Origin: Streptomyces misionensis
GTDB taxonomy: Bacteria; Actinomycetota; Actinomycetes; Streptomycetales; Streptomycetaceae
Assembly: GCF_900104815.1 (NCBI RefSeq)
Contig: NZ_FNTD01000004.1
Coordinates: 806,001-870,000 of the forward strand
Direction: 5' to 3'
Length of the DNA: 64,000 nucleotides
In this document: positions 7,143-15,490 of the stretch, one piece after another
Position numbering within the stretch: the first letter of the stretch is position 1
Layout: every line of letters begins with the position of its first letter
Made by a program: the position numbers and the translations under genes
The notes under the pieces: model-generated
What the model saw: the letters and a program-made list of their open reading frames with translations, nothing else
Database searches by the model: none
What the model was told of the DNA's origin: nothing

Positions 7143-8672
7143 TCACCTGTGCACAGCCGCGTCCGCTTGGTCCGCATTCGCCGGTCCCAAGGCGGGTACG
7201 GGCAGCTCACCGGTGACGAGATGGGCGAGGACGACCTCGTAGAGATCGGTGCCGCCGGTCAGCAGCCGGCGTTCGAGGACGGGCTCGGCGGCCCGCACGT
7301 GTTCCCGCACGGTCTGGGCGTGCACGCCCCGCGCGTCGGCGGCCGGCCCGGCGTTGGCGTCGGCGGCCAGCCAGGCCCGCAGCGTGCCGCGCAGGTCCCG
7401 GCCGTCGTGGTCGAGACGGCCGAGCAGGCCCTCGGCCCACGAGCGCAGCGCGGCGGAGCCGAGCAGGTCGGCGAACCGGGCCGGCGGGGGCGGGGCCGTG
7501 CCGTCGGGGTCGTACGGTCCCTGCGCCGCCTCGGTGTTCAGCGCGACGTGCGCCACCGCGCGGACGGTGAGGGCGGAGAAGTCGGCGCCGATCAGCGCGG
7601 CCACCCGGTCCATCCGGGCGCGTACCGTGTTGCGGCTGACGCCGAGCACCTTGGCCGCGCTCACCGCGGTGAACTCCAGGCCGAGACGGGTGGTGGCGAG
7701 GAGTTCGGCGCGGACGTGGTGGGCCAGGGTGTCGAGCGGGCGCAGCACGGCGGCCGACCAGGCGAGCAGCGCGGCGGGGTCCATCAGACGGGCGGGGCGG
7801 GTGCGTTCGGCGTACACGGCGGCCCGCTCCGGGCGGAACCGGGCCACGGCGAGGGCGGTGACCGCCTGCCCGTAGGCGGTGGCGGTCAGGGCGAGGCGCT
7901 GGCGGGGGCTGCCGCCGAGGTAGGTGCCGGGCCGGCCGGCGACCAGGGAGCGCAGCCGCTCCTCCACCTCGGTGGCCGGGCCGAGCACGATGACGTGTCC
8001 GTCCATCGCGGGGCAGCGCACGACGAGCGCCCCGCCGCCGGTGGCCACGCCGCACTCGTCGGCGATCCGGTCGCGTTCGGCGGCGGAGCCCTCGATGACG
8101 TAGACGCGCGCGGTGTCGTTCTCCAGCAGCCCCGGCCACAGGCCCGCGGCGACGCGGCGGGCGGAGACGGTGTCCTCCACCATCAGCAGTTGCAGGATGG
8201 CGAGGCGGAGATCGGCGGTGGCCCGCCGCAGCCGGTAGTCGGCATGCACCAACTCGCGCTCACGCAAGAGCAGTTCGAGGACGCCCGCGGTGTGGCCGAG
8301 GATCTCCGTGGTGTGCCGGTCGAAGGGTTCCCGGCGGGCCACGGCCAGCACGGCGGAGGCGGCCGGGTCCGGTCCGGGGTGCCGTATCCCGACCAATCGG
8401 GCATGGCGGGTGCCGTCGTCCAGCGCCGCGGCGGAGACCCGGCCGGCGGCCACTTCGGCGACGACGGAGGGGTCGAGGGACAGCCGCTCCCCCGCTTCGG
8501 CGAGCAGGGTGCCGCGCGCGTCCCGGAGGCACACCGACGCCCCGGTGCCGCGGGCGAGCCAGGCCACCAGCCGGTGCAGATCGCGTCCGGCGGGGCGCAG
8601 TTGATCGAGCAGTTCCCGCGCCCAGCCGTCGGTCCGGTACGGCTGCGGCCCCTCCTCCGCTCGGCGAGCCAC
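7143..8672 (-). CDS. PucR/CdaR-like transcriptional regulator
   Basis: The 509-residue protein has an N-terminal GAF-like sensor region (about 30-140), a central domain and a C-terminal PucR-type helix-turn-helix. The helix is visible as FTAVSAAKVLGVSRNTVRAR near residue 335. A further ~120 residues (ALRSWAEGLL... TVREHVRAAEPVLERRL) form a second helix-turn-helix-like block. Family members respond to small metabolites; no ligand is indicated. The GTG start at 8672 follows GGAGAGGGG. It is divergent from the YrdC-like gene at 8952. Confidence 0.85.
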   Translation of the reverse strand: MARRAEEGPQPYRTDGWARELLDQLRPAGRDLHRLVAWLARGTGASVCLRDARGTLLAEAGERLSLDPSVVAEVAAGRVSAAALDDGTRHARLVGIRHPGPDPAASAVLAVARREPFDRHTTEILGHTAGVLELLLRERELVHADYRLRRATADLRLAILQLLMVEDTVSARRVAAGLWPGLLENDTARVYVIEGSAAERDRIADECGVATGGGALVVRCPAMDGHVIVLGPATEVEERLRSLVAGRPGTYLGGSPRQRLALTATAYGQAVTALAVARFRPERAAVYAERTRPARLMDPAALLAWSAAVLRPLDTLAHHVRAELLATTRLGLEFTAVSAAKVLGVSRNTVRARMDRVAALIGADFSALTVRAVAHVALNTEAAQGPYDPDGTAPPPPARFADLLGSAALRSWAEGLLGRLDHDGRDLRGTLRAWLAADANAGPAADARGVHAQTVREHVRAAEPVLERRLLTGGTDLYEVVLAHLVTGELPVPALGPANADQADAAVHR

Positions 8673-8762
8673 GTGCCCCTCTCCTTGTCGTCCCGGTCCT
8701 CGGTATTCGCAGCGGGACGTTACCCGAGGGTTCGCACCCCCGTCCCCCGCGGACATGGCTCC

Positions 8763-8791
8763 GCCGGCGGTCCGGAGGGCGGACCGCCGGC
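8763..8791. other. perfect 12-bp stem hairpin between divergent genes
   Basis: GCCGGCGGTCCG and CGGACCGCCGGC pair perfectly around the loop GAGGG. Because both flanking genes run away from it, an ordinary terminator is not expected here. It may end an unseen transcript, act as an operator, or sit in a leader. The surrounding 8673-8951 has no other recognisable feature except the -10 at 8940. Confidence 0.6.
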
Positions 8792-8939
8792 GAAGGCGCC
8801 GCGCCCGGACGGGGGACTCCGGGCGACTCCACCCTCGGGTGCCCGGGAATCGGGGGCGTACACCAGGACGTCCCGCTCCGCTTCGCCGACGCCGGGCGGA
8901 CCACACCCCCGGCTGCCGGCCGCGCCGCCCTCCACCGCA

Positions 8940-8951
8940 TAAGCTCGACGA
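8940..8951 (+). promoter_or_regulatory. -10 element of a leaderless promoter
   Basis: TAAGCT at 8940-8945 is followed by six bases and the ATG at 8952. No ribosome site is present, which fits a leaderless transcript. Confidence 0.55.
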
Positions 8952-9572
8952 ATGGCGAAGTACTTCGACGTGCACCCCGAGAACCCGCAGGCCCGCAGCA
9001 TCGCGCAGATCGCCGACGCGGTGCGCTCGGGGGCGCTCATCGCGTATCCGACGGACTCCTGCTACGCGCTGGGCTGCCGGCTGGGCAGTCGCGACGGGGT
9101 GGACCGGATCCGGGCGATCCGGCAGCTGGACGACCGGCACCACTTCACCCTGATGTGCCGGGACTTCGCGCAGCTCGGTCAGTTCGTGCGGGTGGACAAC
9201 GACGTGTTCCGGGCCGTGAAGGCGGCCACGCCCGGCAGCTACACCTTCATCCTGCCGGCCACCCGCGAGGTGCCGCGCAAGCTGATGCACCCGAAGAAGA
9301 AGACCGTCGGCGTGCGCATCCCGGACCACGTGGTCACCCAGGCGCTGCTGGCCGAGCTGGGCGAGCCGCTGCTGTCCAGCACGCTGCTGCTGCCGGACGA
9401 GGAGGAGCCGCTGACGCAGGGCTGGGAGATCAAGGACCGTCTCGACCACGTGGTGGACGCGGTCGTCGACTCCGGGGACTGCGGGACCGAGCCGACGACG
9501 GTGGTCGACTTCTCCGGCGGGGAGGCGGAGATCGTCCGGCGGGGCGCCGGGGACACCTCGCGGTTCGAGTGA
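8952..9572 (+). CDS. L-threonylcarbamoyladenylate synthase-type protein (YrdC/YciO family)
   Basis: The 206-residue protein has the YrdC fold. A start strand (GALIAYPTDSCYALGC), a KRxx-like region (IRAIRQLDDRHHFTLMCRD), and PGSYTFILPATREVPRKL plus GVRIPDH are all visible. YrdC/Sua5 enzymes make threonylcarbamoyl-AMP for tRNA t6A modification. The sequence blocks match the YciO branch, whose tRNA role is less certain than for TsaC/Sua5 proper. The gene stands alone with a probable leaderless transcript. Confidence 0.88.
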   Translation: MAKYFDVHPENPQARSIAQIADAVRSGALIAYPTDSCYALGCRLGSRDGVDRIRAIRQLDDRHHFTLMCRDFAQLGQFVRVDNDVFRAVKAATPGSYTFILPATREVPRKLMHPKKKTVGVRIPDHVVTQALLAELGEPLLSSTLLLPDEEEPLTQGWEIKDRLDHVVDAVVDSGDCGTEPTTVVDFSGGEAEIVRRGAGDTSRFE

Positions 9573-9711
9573 CCGCGGTGGCGATACGGCGGACCGGCCG
9601 CGAGCGCGTGGATCTTGCGTGGCAGCATGAGACGTGCCCGTCGCGCCCCACGCCACCGCGGGGCGCGGGGCACCCGCCGTCCGCCACCGACTCCCCAGGA
9701 GGCCCGTCAGC

Positions 9712-10467
9712 ATGACCGACGTACAGGGAACATCCGTCGACATCACCACCGAGGACGGCACCGCCGACGCCTACCTCGCCCGTCCCGCGGACGGCGAGCC
9801 GCACCCGGGCGTGCTGCTCTACCAGGACGCCTACGGTCTGCGCCCGCAGCTGAGGTCGATGGCCGACCGGCTCGCGGCCGCCGGCTACACGGTGCTGGTG
9901 CCGAACGTCTTCTACCGGCACGGCCGCACCCCGATCGGCGAGCTGCCGGAGTTCATCGACCCGTCGGCCGACCCGACCATCTGGCAGCGGATCGGTCCGG
10001 TGATGGGCTCCCTCACCCCCGAGCAGTCCCGGCGCGACGCGGACGCGTACCTGGGCTTCCTGGCGGACAGTCCGTTCGTCGCCGAGGGGCCGGTCGCGCT
10101 GACCGGCTACTGCATGGGCGCCCGGCTCGCCCTGCGCACGGCCGCCACCCATCCGGACCGGGTGGCCGCGGCGGCCGGCTTCCACGGCGGCAGGCTCGCC
10201 ACCGACGCTCCGGACAGCCCGCACCGCGGCGCCAAGAACGTCACCGCGGAGCTGTACTTCGGCTTCGCCGACCAGGACGCCTCCATGCCCGAGGAGCAGA
10301 TCCGCGAGCTGGAGGCGGCTCTGGACGCGGCCGGTGTGCGGTACACGTGCGAGGTGTACCGGGGCGCACAGCACGGCTACACCCAGGCGGACACCCCGGC
10401 CTACGACCAGCAGGCCGACGAGCGGCACTGGGCGGCGCTGCTGGCCCTGCTCGACCGCGCCTTCTGA
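9712..10467 (+). CDS. dienelactone hydrolase family protein
   Basis: The 251-residue alpha/beta hydrolase has the Cys nucleophile in LTGYCMGARLAL near residue 130. The acid is in YFGFADQDASMP and the His in YRGAQHGYTQ near the C-terminus. This Cys-Asp-His triad defines the dienelactone hydrolase family. The natural substrate is unclear, since many Streptomyces homologues are generic esterase-like enzymes and no chlorocatechol genes are nearby. The ATG at 9712 follows AGGAGG. A perfect terminator hairpin follows at 10497. Confidence 0.92.
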   Translation: MTDVQGTSVDITTEDGTADAYLARPADGEPHPGVLLYQDAYGLRPQLRSMADRLAAAGYTVLVPNVFYRHGRTPIGELPEFIDPSADPTIWQRIGPVMGSLTPEQSRRDADAYLGFLADSPFVAEGPVALTGYCMGARLALRTAATHPDRVAAAAGFHGGRLATDAPDSPHRGAKNVTAELYFGFADQDASMPEEQIRELEAALDAAGVRYTCEVYRGAQHGYTQADTPAYDQQADERHWAALLALLDRAF

Positions 10468-10496
10468 GCGTTCCGCGCCGCCCGGCACCGGCCCGC

Positions 10497-10520
10497 GGCG
10501 CCCGCCCCGTGGCGGGCGCC
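10497..10520 (+). terminator. terminator hairpin after the dienelactone hydrolase gene
   Basis: GGCGCCCGCC and GGCGGGCGCC form a perfect 10-bp stem with a CCGT loop, 30 bases after the stop codon. Confidence 0.75.
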
Positions 10521-10554
10521 GGGCCGCGCCCAACACCCTTTTCCCGCCCGCTCA

Positions 10555-10597
10555 TTGACATGCACGCAACTTCAGCACCACGCTGAGAGCGCTCTCA
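10555..10597 (+). promoter_or_regulatory. GH64 promoter with LacI-type operator
   Basis: TTGACA (10555-10560) is separated by 18 bases from CACGCT (10579-10584). A perfect 14-bp palindrome, TGAGAGCGCTCTCA, lies at 10584-10597 and would cover the predicted transcription start near 10591. The central GAGCGCTC core is typical of LacI-family sugar repressors such as the cellobiose regulator CebR (TGGGAGCGCTCCCA). The gene is probably repressed until a glucan oligosaccharide is present. Confidence 0.75.
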
Positions 10598-10657
10598 CGC
10601 AGGTACGGACCAAGAACCGGAGGTCCGTACGACCCCGACCCCACACGGAGGTGGAGA

Positions 10658-11857
10658 GTGCCGTACATATCGACTCGCCCCGCGGCAGCGCTGGTTGCCA
10701 CGGCGGCACTCCTCGGCGGAGCGCTCGCGTTCGGTGCCCCGGACCGGGCCGCGGCCGCCGTACCGGACACCATCGCGCTCACCGTCACCAACAACTCGGG
10801 CCGCACCGAACCCGTGTACCTCTACGACCTCGGCACCCAGCTGTCCTCGGGACGACAGGGCTGGGCCGACGCGGGCGGTACCTTCCACGCCTGGCCCGCG
10901 GGCGGCAACCCGCCCGTTCCCGCGCCGGACGCGGCGATCGCCGGCCCGGCCGCCGGCCAGTCGCTGACGATCCGCATCCCGAAGTTCTCGGGGCGGATCT
11001 ACTTCTCCTACGGCCGGAAGCTGGATTTCCGGCTCGCCACCGGCGGGTTGGTGCAGCCCGCCGTGCAGAACCCCTCCGACCCCAACCGCGACACCCTCTT
11101 CAACTGGTCCGAGTACACGCTCAACGACTCCGGGCTGTGGCTCAACAGCACCCAGGTGGACATGTTCTCGGCGCCGTACTCCGTCGGTGTGCGGCGCTCC
11201 GACGGCACCGTGAGCACCACCGGCCGGCTGAAACCGGGCGGCTGGTCGGGCTTCTTCAGCACCCTGCGCGCCCAGTCGGGCGGCTGGTCCGGGCTCGTCC
11301 AGACGCGGGCGGACGGCACGGTGCTGCGGGCGCTCGCGCCGCTGTACGGCGTGGAGACCGGGGCGCTGCCCGCGAACGTGATGGACGACTACGTCAACCG
11401 GGTCTGGCAGAAGTACACGACGTCGACGCTGACCGTCACGCCGTTCGCCGACCAGCCCGGCAAGAAGTTCTACGGCCGGGTCTCGGGCGGCGTCATGAAC
11501 TTCACCGACTCCTCGGGCGCGGTCGTCACCACCTTCCAGAAGCCGGACGCGGACAGCGTGTTCGGCTGCCACAAGCTGCTGGACGCGCCCAACGACGACG
11601 TCCGCGGGCCCATCTCCCGTACGCTGTGCGCCGGTTTCAACCGCTCCACCCTGCTGACCGATCCGAACCAGCCCGACACCACGCCCGGTGACTTCTACCA
11701 GGACGCGGTGACCAACCAGTACGCGCGGGCGGTCCACGGGCAGATGGCCGACGGCAAGGCCTACGCGTTCGCCTTCGACGACGTCGGCAACCAGGAGTCC
11801 CTGGTGAACGACGGCGCTCCGCAGCAGGCGTACCTCACGCTGGATCCGATGAGCTGA
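10658..11857 (+). CDS. secreted glycoside hydrolase family 64 beta-1,3-glucanase
   Basis: The 399-residue protein has a Sec signal peptide (about residues 1-34, ending DRAAAAV). A GH64 thaumatin-like beta-1,3-glucanase domain fills the rest. Probable catalytic residues are Glu152 in NWSEYTLN and Asp168 in TQVDMFSAPYSV; their 16-residue spacing matches the characterised laminaripentaose-producing enzyme of this family. It would cut beta-1,3-glucan, for example fungal wall laminarin, outside the cell. There is no carbohydrate-binding module. The GTG start at 10658 follows GGAGGTGGAG. The upstream operator suggests sugar induction. Confidence 0.93.
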   Translation: MPYISTRPAAALVATAALLGGALAFGAPDRAAAAVPDTIALTVTNNSGRTEPVYLYDLGTQLSSGRQGWADAGGTFHAWPAGGNPPVPAPDAAIAGPAAGQSLTIRIPKFSGRIYFSYGRKLDFRLATGGLVQPAVQNPSDPNRDTLFNWSEYTLNDSGLWLNSTQVDMFSAPYSVGVRRSDGTVSTTGRLKPGGWSGFFSTLRAQSGGWSGLVQTRADGTVLRALAPLYGVETGALPANVMDDYVNRVWQKYTTSTLTVTPFADQPGKKFYGRVSGGVMNFTDSSGAVVTTFQKPDADSVFGCHKLLDAPNDDVRGPISRTLCAGFNRSTLLTDPNQPDTTPGDFYQDAVTNQYARAVHGQMADGKAYAFAFDDVGNQESLVNDGAPQQAYLTLDPMS

Positions 11858-11868
11858 GCACGCCGAAA

Positions 11869-11907
11869 GGGTCCCGCTGCCCGGCCGGCTGCCGGGGAGC
11901 GGGACCC
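11869..11907. terminator. bidirectional terminator between GH64 and M4 genes
   Basis: GGGTCCCGCT (11869-11878) and AGCGGGACCC (11898-11907) form a perfect 10-bp stem between the convergent genes. A run of three A before the stem gives a short U-tract for the leftward transcript. Confidence 0.8.
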
Positions 11908-11927
11908 TCGTGTTCAGGTGGCGCGGA

Positions 11928-14360
11928 TCAGCCGGTGGTCAGGGACGTGTCGTCCACGACGAAGCTGGTCTGGAGCGAGACGTCCTCGACGCCGTTGAAC
12001 TTCAGGGTGACCGTCTGGCCCGCCAGCGAGGACAGGTCGAAGGTCTTCAGGGCGTAGCCGGAGGCCGCGTTGGCGTTCGAGTACGTCGCCAGGGTCTTCG
12101 AACCGGCGGTCACCGTCAGCTTGTCGTAGGCGGTGCTGCCGCTCTCGGCGGTGTCGATGTGCAGGTAGAAGGAGAGGGTCGCCTTGCAGCCCGCGGGGAT
12201 GGTCACCGACTGGGACACGGTGTCGGTGTGCGAGGTGCCGTACCCGTCCATCCATGCCTTGTAGGAGCCGCCGTGCGCGGCCTCACCGCTGTCGGTGGTG
12301 ATCACGCCGCTGCTCGCGGTCCAGCCGGTGTTGCCGGACTCGAAGCCCGGGTTGGCCAGCAGCTGGGTCGAGGTGCAGCCGCCACCGCCGCTGGTGCTGA
12401 CGGTCCAGGTGAAGGTCGCGGTGCCGGTGGCGCCGGTGGAGTCCTTCACGGTGACGGTGGTGCTGTAGGTCCCGGCCGTGGTCGGCGTACCGGAGATGAC
12501 ACCGGTGGAGCTGTTGACGGACAGGCCGGTGGGCAGGCCGGAGGCGCTGTAGGTGAGCGCGCCGCTGTTGGTGCTGGACGCCTGGACCTGGAGGCTGACC
12601 GCGGTGCCCACGGTGGAGGACTGGCTGCCCGGGTTGGTGACCGTCACGCCGTTGCTCGGCGGGGTGATGTGGCTGCCGACGTTGATGCCCGCGAAGGCGT
12701 TGCCGACGGCCGCGTACTGCGCCGAGTTGGCGCCGTACAGCGCCGAGGCCGCGTTGAGGGCGGCGGTGCGGGCACCGGCGTAGTTGGTGCTGGACGTCAT
12801 GTACGACGTCAGCGCCTTGTACCAGATCTGCAGGGCCGCGTCGCGGCCGATGCCGGTGACGGCCACGCCGTCGGAGGTCGGGCTGTTGTAGGTGACACCG
12901 TTGATGGTCTTGGTGCCGCTGCCCTCGGCCAGCAGGTAGAACATGTGGTTGGCCGGACCCGAGGAGTAGTGCACGTCGAGGTTGCCGACGCCCGAGTACC
13001 AGCTGTCCGCCGAGCCGCCGTCCTTGCTCGGCTTGTCCATGTAGCGCAGCGGCGTGCCGTCGCCGTTGATGTCGATCTTCTCGCCGATGAGGTAGTCACC
13101 GGGGTCGGAGCTGTTGTTGGCGTAGAACTCCACGCCGGTGCCGAAGATGTCCGAGGTGGCCTCGTTCAGACCGCCGGACTCGCCGCTGTAGTTGAGGCCC
13201 GCGGTGTTGGAGGTGACACCGTGGCTCATCTCGTGACCCGCCACGTCCAGCGCGGTCAGCGGGTCGTTGTTGCCGCTGCCGTCGCCGTACGTCATGCAGA
13301 AGCAGCTGTCGTCCCAGAACGCGTTCACGTACGCGTTGCCGTAGTGGACGCGGGAGTAGGCGCCGACCCCGTCGTTCTTGATGCCGCTGCGCCCGAAAGT
13401 GTTCTTGTAGAAGTCCCAGGTCTCCTGCGCGCCGTAGGCGGCGTCCGCGCCGGCCGTGGCGGCGTTGGAGTTGGTGCCGTCACCCCAGGTGTCGTTGCTC
13501 TGCGAGAAGAGAGTGCCGGTGCCGGAGGAACCGTGGTTCAGGTTGTACGTCTTGTGGCCGCCGCGCGCACCGTCGGTCAGGGTGTACGACGAACCCGACT
13601 GGGTCGTGGTCAGCGAGACCTGGCCGCTGTAGCGGGTGTTGCCGACGCCGGTCTCGATGCCCTGGTACCGGTACAGCTCCTTGCCGGTGGTGGCGTCGGT
13701 GATGACGTGCAGCTTGCTGGGCGTGCCGTCGTCCTGGAAGCCGCCGATCACGGTCTCCCAGGCGAGCTTGGGGGTGCCGTCGCCGGCCCAGATGACCTTG
13801 CGGGCGCTGTCGGCGGCGGGCTTGGCGGCGTCGAGGGCCTTGGCGGTCTTCAGCGCCTTGCTCTCGGCGGCCGACTTGGCGACGGTCGCGGTGGTGGAGG
13901 ACACCGCGATCCTGTGCTTGTTGTTGTACGTGGCGCTCACGGTGCCGGCGGCCAGCGAGGCGGGCGGGGTGTGCACGACGATGTCGCCGCCGAGGACGGG
14001 CAGACCGTCGTAGGTCCGCTCGTAGCGCGTGTGCAGGGTGCCGTCGGCGTCCTTGACGACGTCCCGGACGACCAGCTTCTCCTTGGCGCCGAGGCCGAGG
14101 GTGCGGGCGGTGTCGGCCGTCTTGTCCTGGGCGCTCTGGATCAGGGCCTTGTGCTGCGCCGGGCTGAGCTTGGCCTCCAGGGCACCGGTGCGCAGGGGGC
14201 TGAGGTGGTGCGCGGCGGGCGTCGCGGTCGCCGGGACGGCCTGCATGCCGATCGCGAGAAAGGCCGCGGTGGAGAGCAGGGCGGCTCCGACCGTGGCCCG
14301 CTTGCGGGAGGGACGCCCTTGGGGCAGACGTCCGTGAGAAAGGGGTCTGTGGGGTCTCAC
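11928..14360 (-). CDS. secreted M4-family (thermolysin-like) metalloprotease with C-terminal Ig-like and binding domains
   Basis: The 810-residue preproprotein starts with a signal peptide (to about residue 47) and has a fungalysin/thermolysin propeptide and PepSY-like region to about 250. The M4 catalytic domain follows: HEMSH zinc motif at about residues 376-380, third ligand Glu in GGLNEATSDIFG, and the active-site His segment in NLDVHYSSGPANHMF. After it come a putative Ig-like (He_PIG type) domain (about 575-660) and a C-terminal ~130-residue jelly-roll-like module starting LLANPGFESGNTGW, probably for carbohydrate or protein binding. The GTG start at 14360 follows GGAGGAG. It acts outside the cell as a neutral protease. 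Confidence 0.93.
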   Translation of the reverse strand: MRPHRPLSHGRLPQGRPSRKRATVGAALLSTAAFLAIGMQAVPATATPAAHHLSPLRTGALEAKLSPAQHKALIQSAQDKTADTARTLGLGAKEKLVVRDVVKDADGTLHTRYERTYDGLPVLGGDIVVHTPPASLAAGTVSATYNNKHRIAVSSTTATVAKSAAESKALKTAKALDAAKPAADSARKVIWAGDGTPKLAWETVIGGFQDDGTPSKLHVITDATTGKELYRYQGIETGVGNTRYSGQVSLTTTQSGSSYTLTDGARGGHKTYNLNHGSSGTGTLFSQSNDTWGDGTNSNAATAGADAAYGAQETWDFYKNTFGRSGIKNDGVGAYSRVHYGNAYVNAFWDDSCFCMTYGDGSGNNDPLTALDVAGHEMSHGVTSNTAGLNYSGESGGLNEATSDIFGTGVEFYANNSSDPGDYLIGEKIDINGDGTPLRYMDKPSKDGGSADSWYSGVGNLDVHYSSGPANHMFYLLAEGSGTKTINGVTYNSPTSDGVAVTGIGRDAALQIWYKALTSYMTSSTNYAGARTAALNAASALYGANSAQYAAVGNAFAGINVGSHITPPSNGVTVTNPGSQSSTVGTAVSLQVQASSTNSGALTYSASGLPTGLSVNSSTGVISGTPTTAGTYSTTVTVKDSTGATGTATFTWTVSTSGGGGCTSTQLLANPGFESGNTGWTASSGVITTDSGEAAHGGSYKAWMDGYGTSHTDTVSQSVTIPAGCKATLSFYLHIDTAESGSTAYDKLTVTAGSKTLATYSNANAASGYALKTFDLSSLAGQTVTLKFNGVEDVSLQTSFVVDDTSLTTG

Positions 14361-14650
14361 TCTTACTCCTCCTGCAAAGGCCGCCGGGTCGCGGCCGGTG
14401 AGGGACCGGGCAGCCGGGTCTGCTGTCCGGAGGGTTGCGCTGTGCGGGGACCGTGGTGCGTGATCCGACCGTGGGGGATCAGCGTGCGCAGGGAGAATGA
14501 CAGTGTTGACCCGTCCATGTCACCAGGTCGGAAGCCAATCGAGGGTTTTCCCTATGATGTCGCTGTGCGCTTCCCGGGCGGCCAATTCACGTTCACGAAA
14601 CACTCGTTGGCGCGGGCCGACCGGTCCCGTCCCCCCGGCGCCGCCCTGGC

Positions 14651-15454
14651 ATGATCGACCGCATGGTGGACGACAAGGTGCGGGCGATCTTCGAACGCGC
14701 GGGGTGCACGGGCTCCCCGCCGGCCCGTTCCCTGGGCGGGGAAACGGAGTTCGGGCCGCGCGCCGAGGAGTGCGTGGCGCCCGCCTCGGTCGTCAAGGCG
14801 TCGGTCGCGCTGGTGGCCGAGACGTGGTTGGCCGAGGGCCGGCTCGACCCCAGGGAGCGGGTGACGCTGGCCGCCGCCGAGCGGAGCTATGGGCCGGCCG
14901 GGGTGCCGTCGGTCGAGGACGACGCGGTGCTGTCCTGGCGGGACTCGGTGGTGCCGATGCCGACCATCGGCGACGACCCGAGCGCCGGGCAGGACCTCGG
15001 GCACGCGGGCCGGGCCGAGCCGGTCTCCCGGTCGGACCGCGCGTCGGCACGGGAGTCGGCCCGCGCCGACGAACGACTGGCGACGACACGGGCGTTGACA
15101 CCCGGCGCGGGGACCCGCACGACACCGCGCGACATGGTCACGCCGCTCCGCCCCGACGCCTGCGCCCCGGGGCACGGCCGCATGGCCCGGCAGCTCACCC
15201 GGCACCGGATCGCGAGCGCGTTCCGGACACCCGTGCGGGCGGCCAAGAGCGGCGGCCTGGCCGGGATCGTACGCAACGAGGTCGGCATCGTCTCCTTCCC
15301 GGGCGGCCGCCGGTACGCCGCCGCGGTGTTGACCACGTCCCGGCCGGGCTCGGACGACGCCGCCGGCGACGCCGCCACCGAAGTCGCGACCGCGCGCACC
15401 GCCTCGCGGGCGCACCGGACCGCCTTCGCCTCACGGGCGCACCGGACCACCTGA
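14651..15454 (+). CDS. degenerate class A beta-lactamase/serine hydrolase-like protein
   Basis: The N-terminus and C-terminus resemble Streptomyces class A beta-lactamase-related serine hydrolases. APASVVKASVAL carries the SxxK motif near residue 46, and AAKSGGLAGIVRNEVGIV carries the KSG triad. The middle is damaged: where SDN is expected the sequence reads GDDPSA. The next 60-80 residues are replaced by a short, arginine-rich stretch, and the C-terminus is repetitive (SRAHRT repeats). The frame is open, but an enzyme of this family would lack the SDN and Glu166 regions. It is probably a decaying gene, or a penicillin-interacting relative. The start could be the ATG at 14651 or 14663. Confidence 0.55.
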   Translation: MIDRMVDDKVRAIFERAGCTGSPPARSLGGETEFGPRAEECVAPASVVKASVALVAETWLAEGRLDPRERVTLAAAERSYGPAGVPSVEDDAVLSWRDSVVPMPTIGDDPSAGQDLGHAGRAEPVSRSDRASARESARADERLATTRALTPGAGTRTTPRDMVTPLRPDACAPGHGRMARQLTRHRIASAFRTPVRAAKSGGLAGIVRNEVGIVSFPGGRRYAAAVLTTSRPGSDDAAGDAATEVATARTASRAHRTAFASRAHRTT

Positions 15455-15490
15455 CGAACACCCGTTTCCGACCTGCCCACAGGAGGGCGC

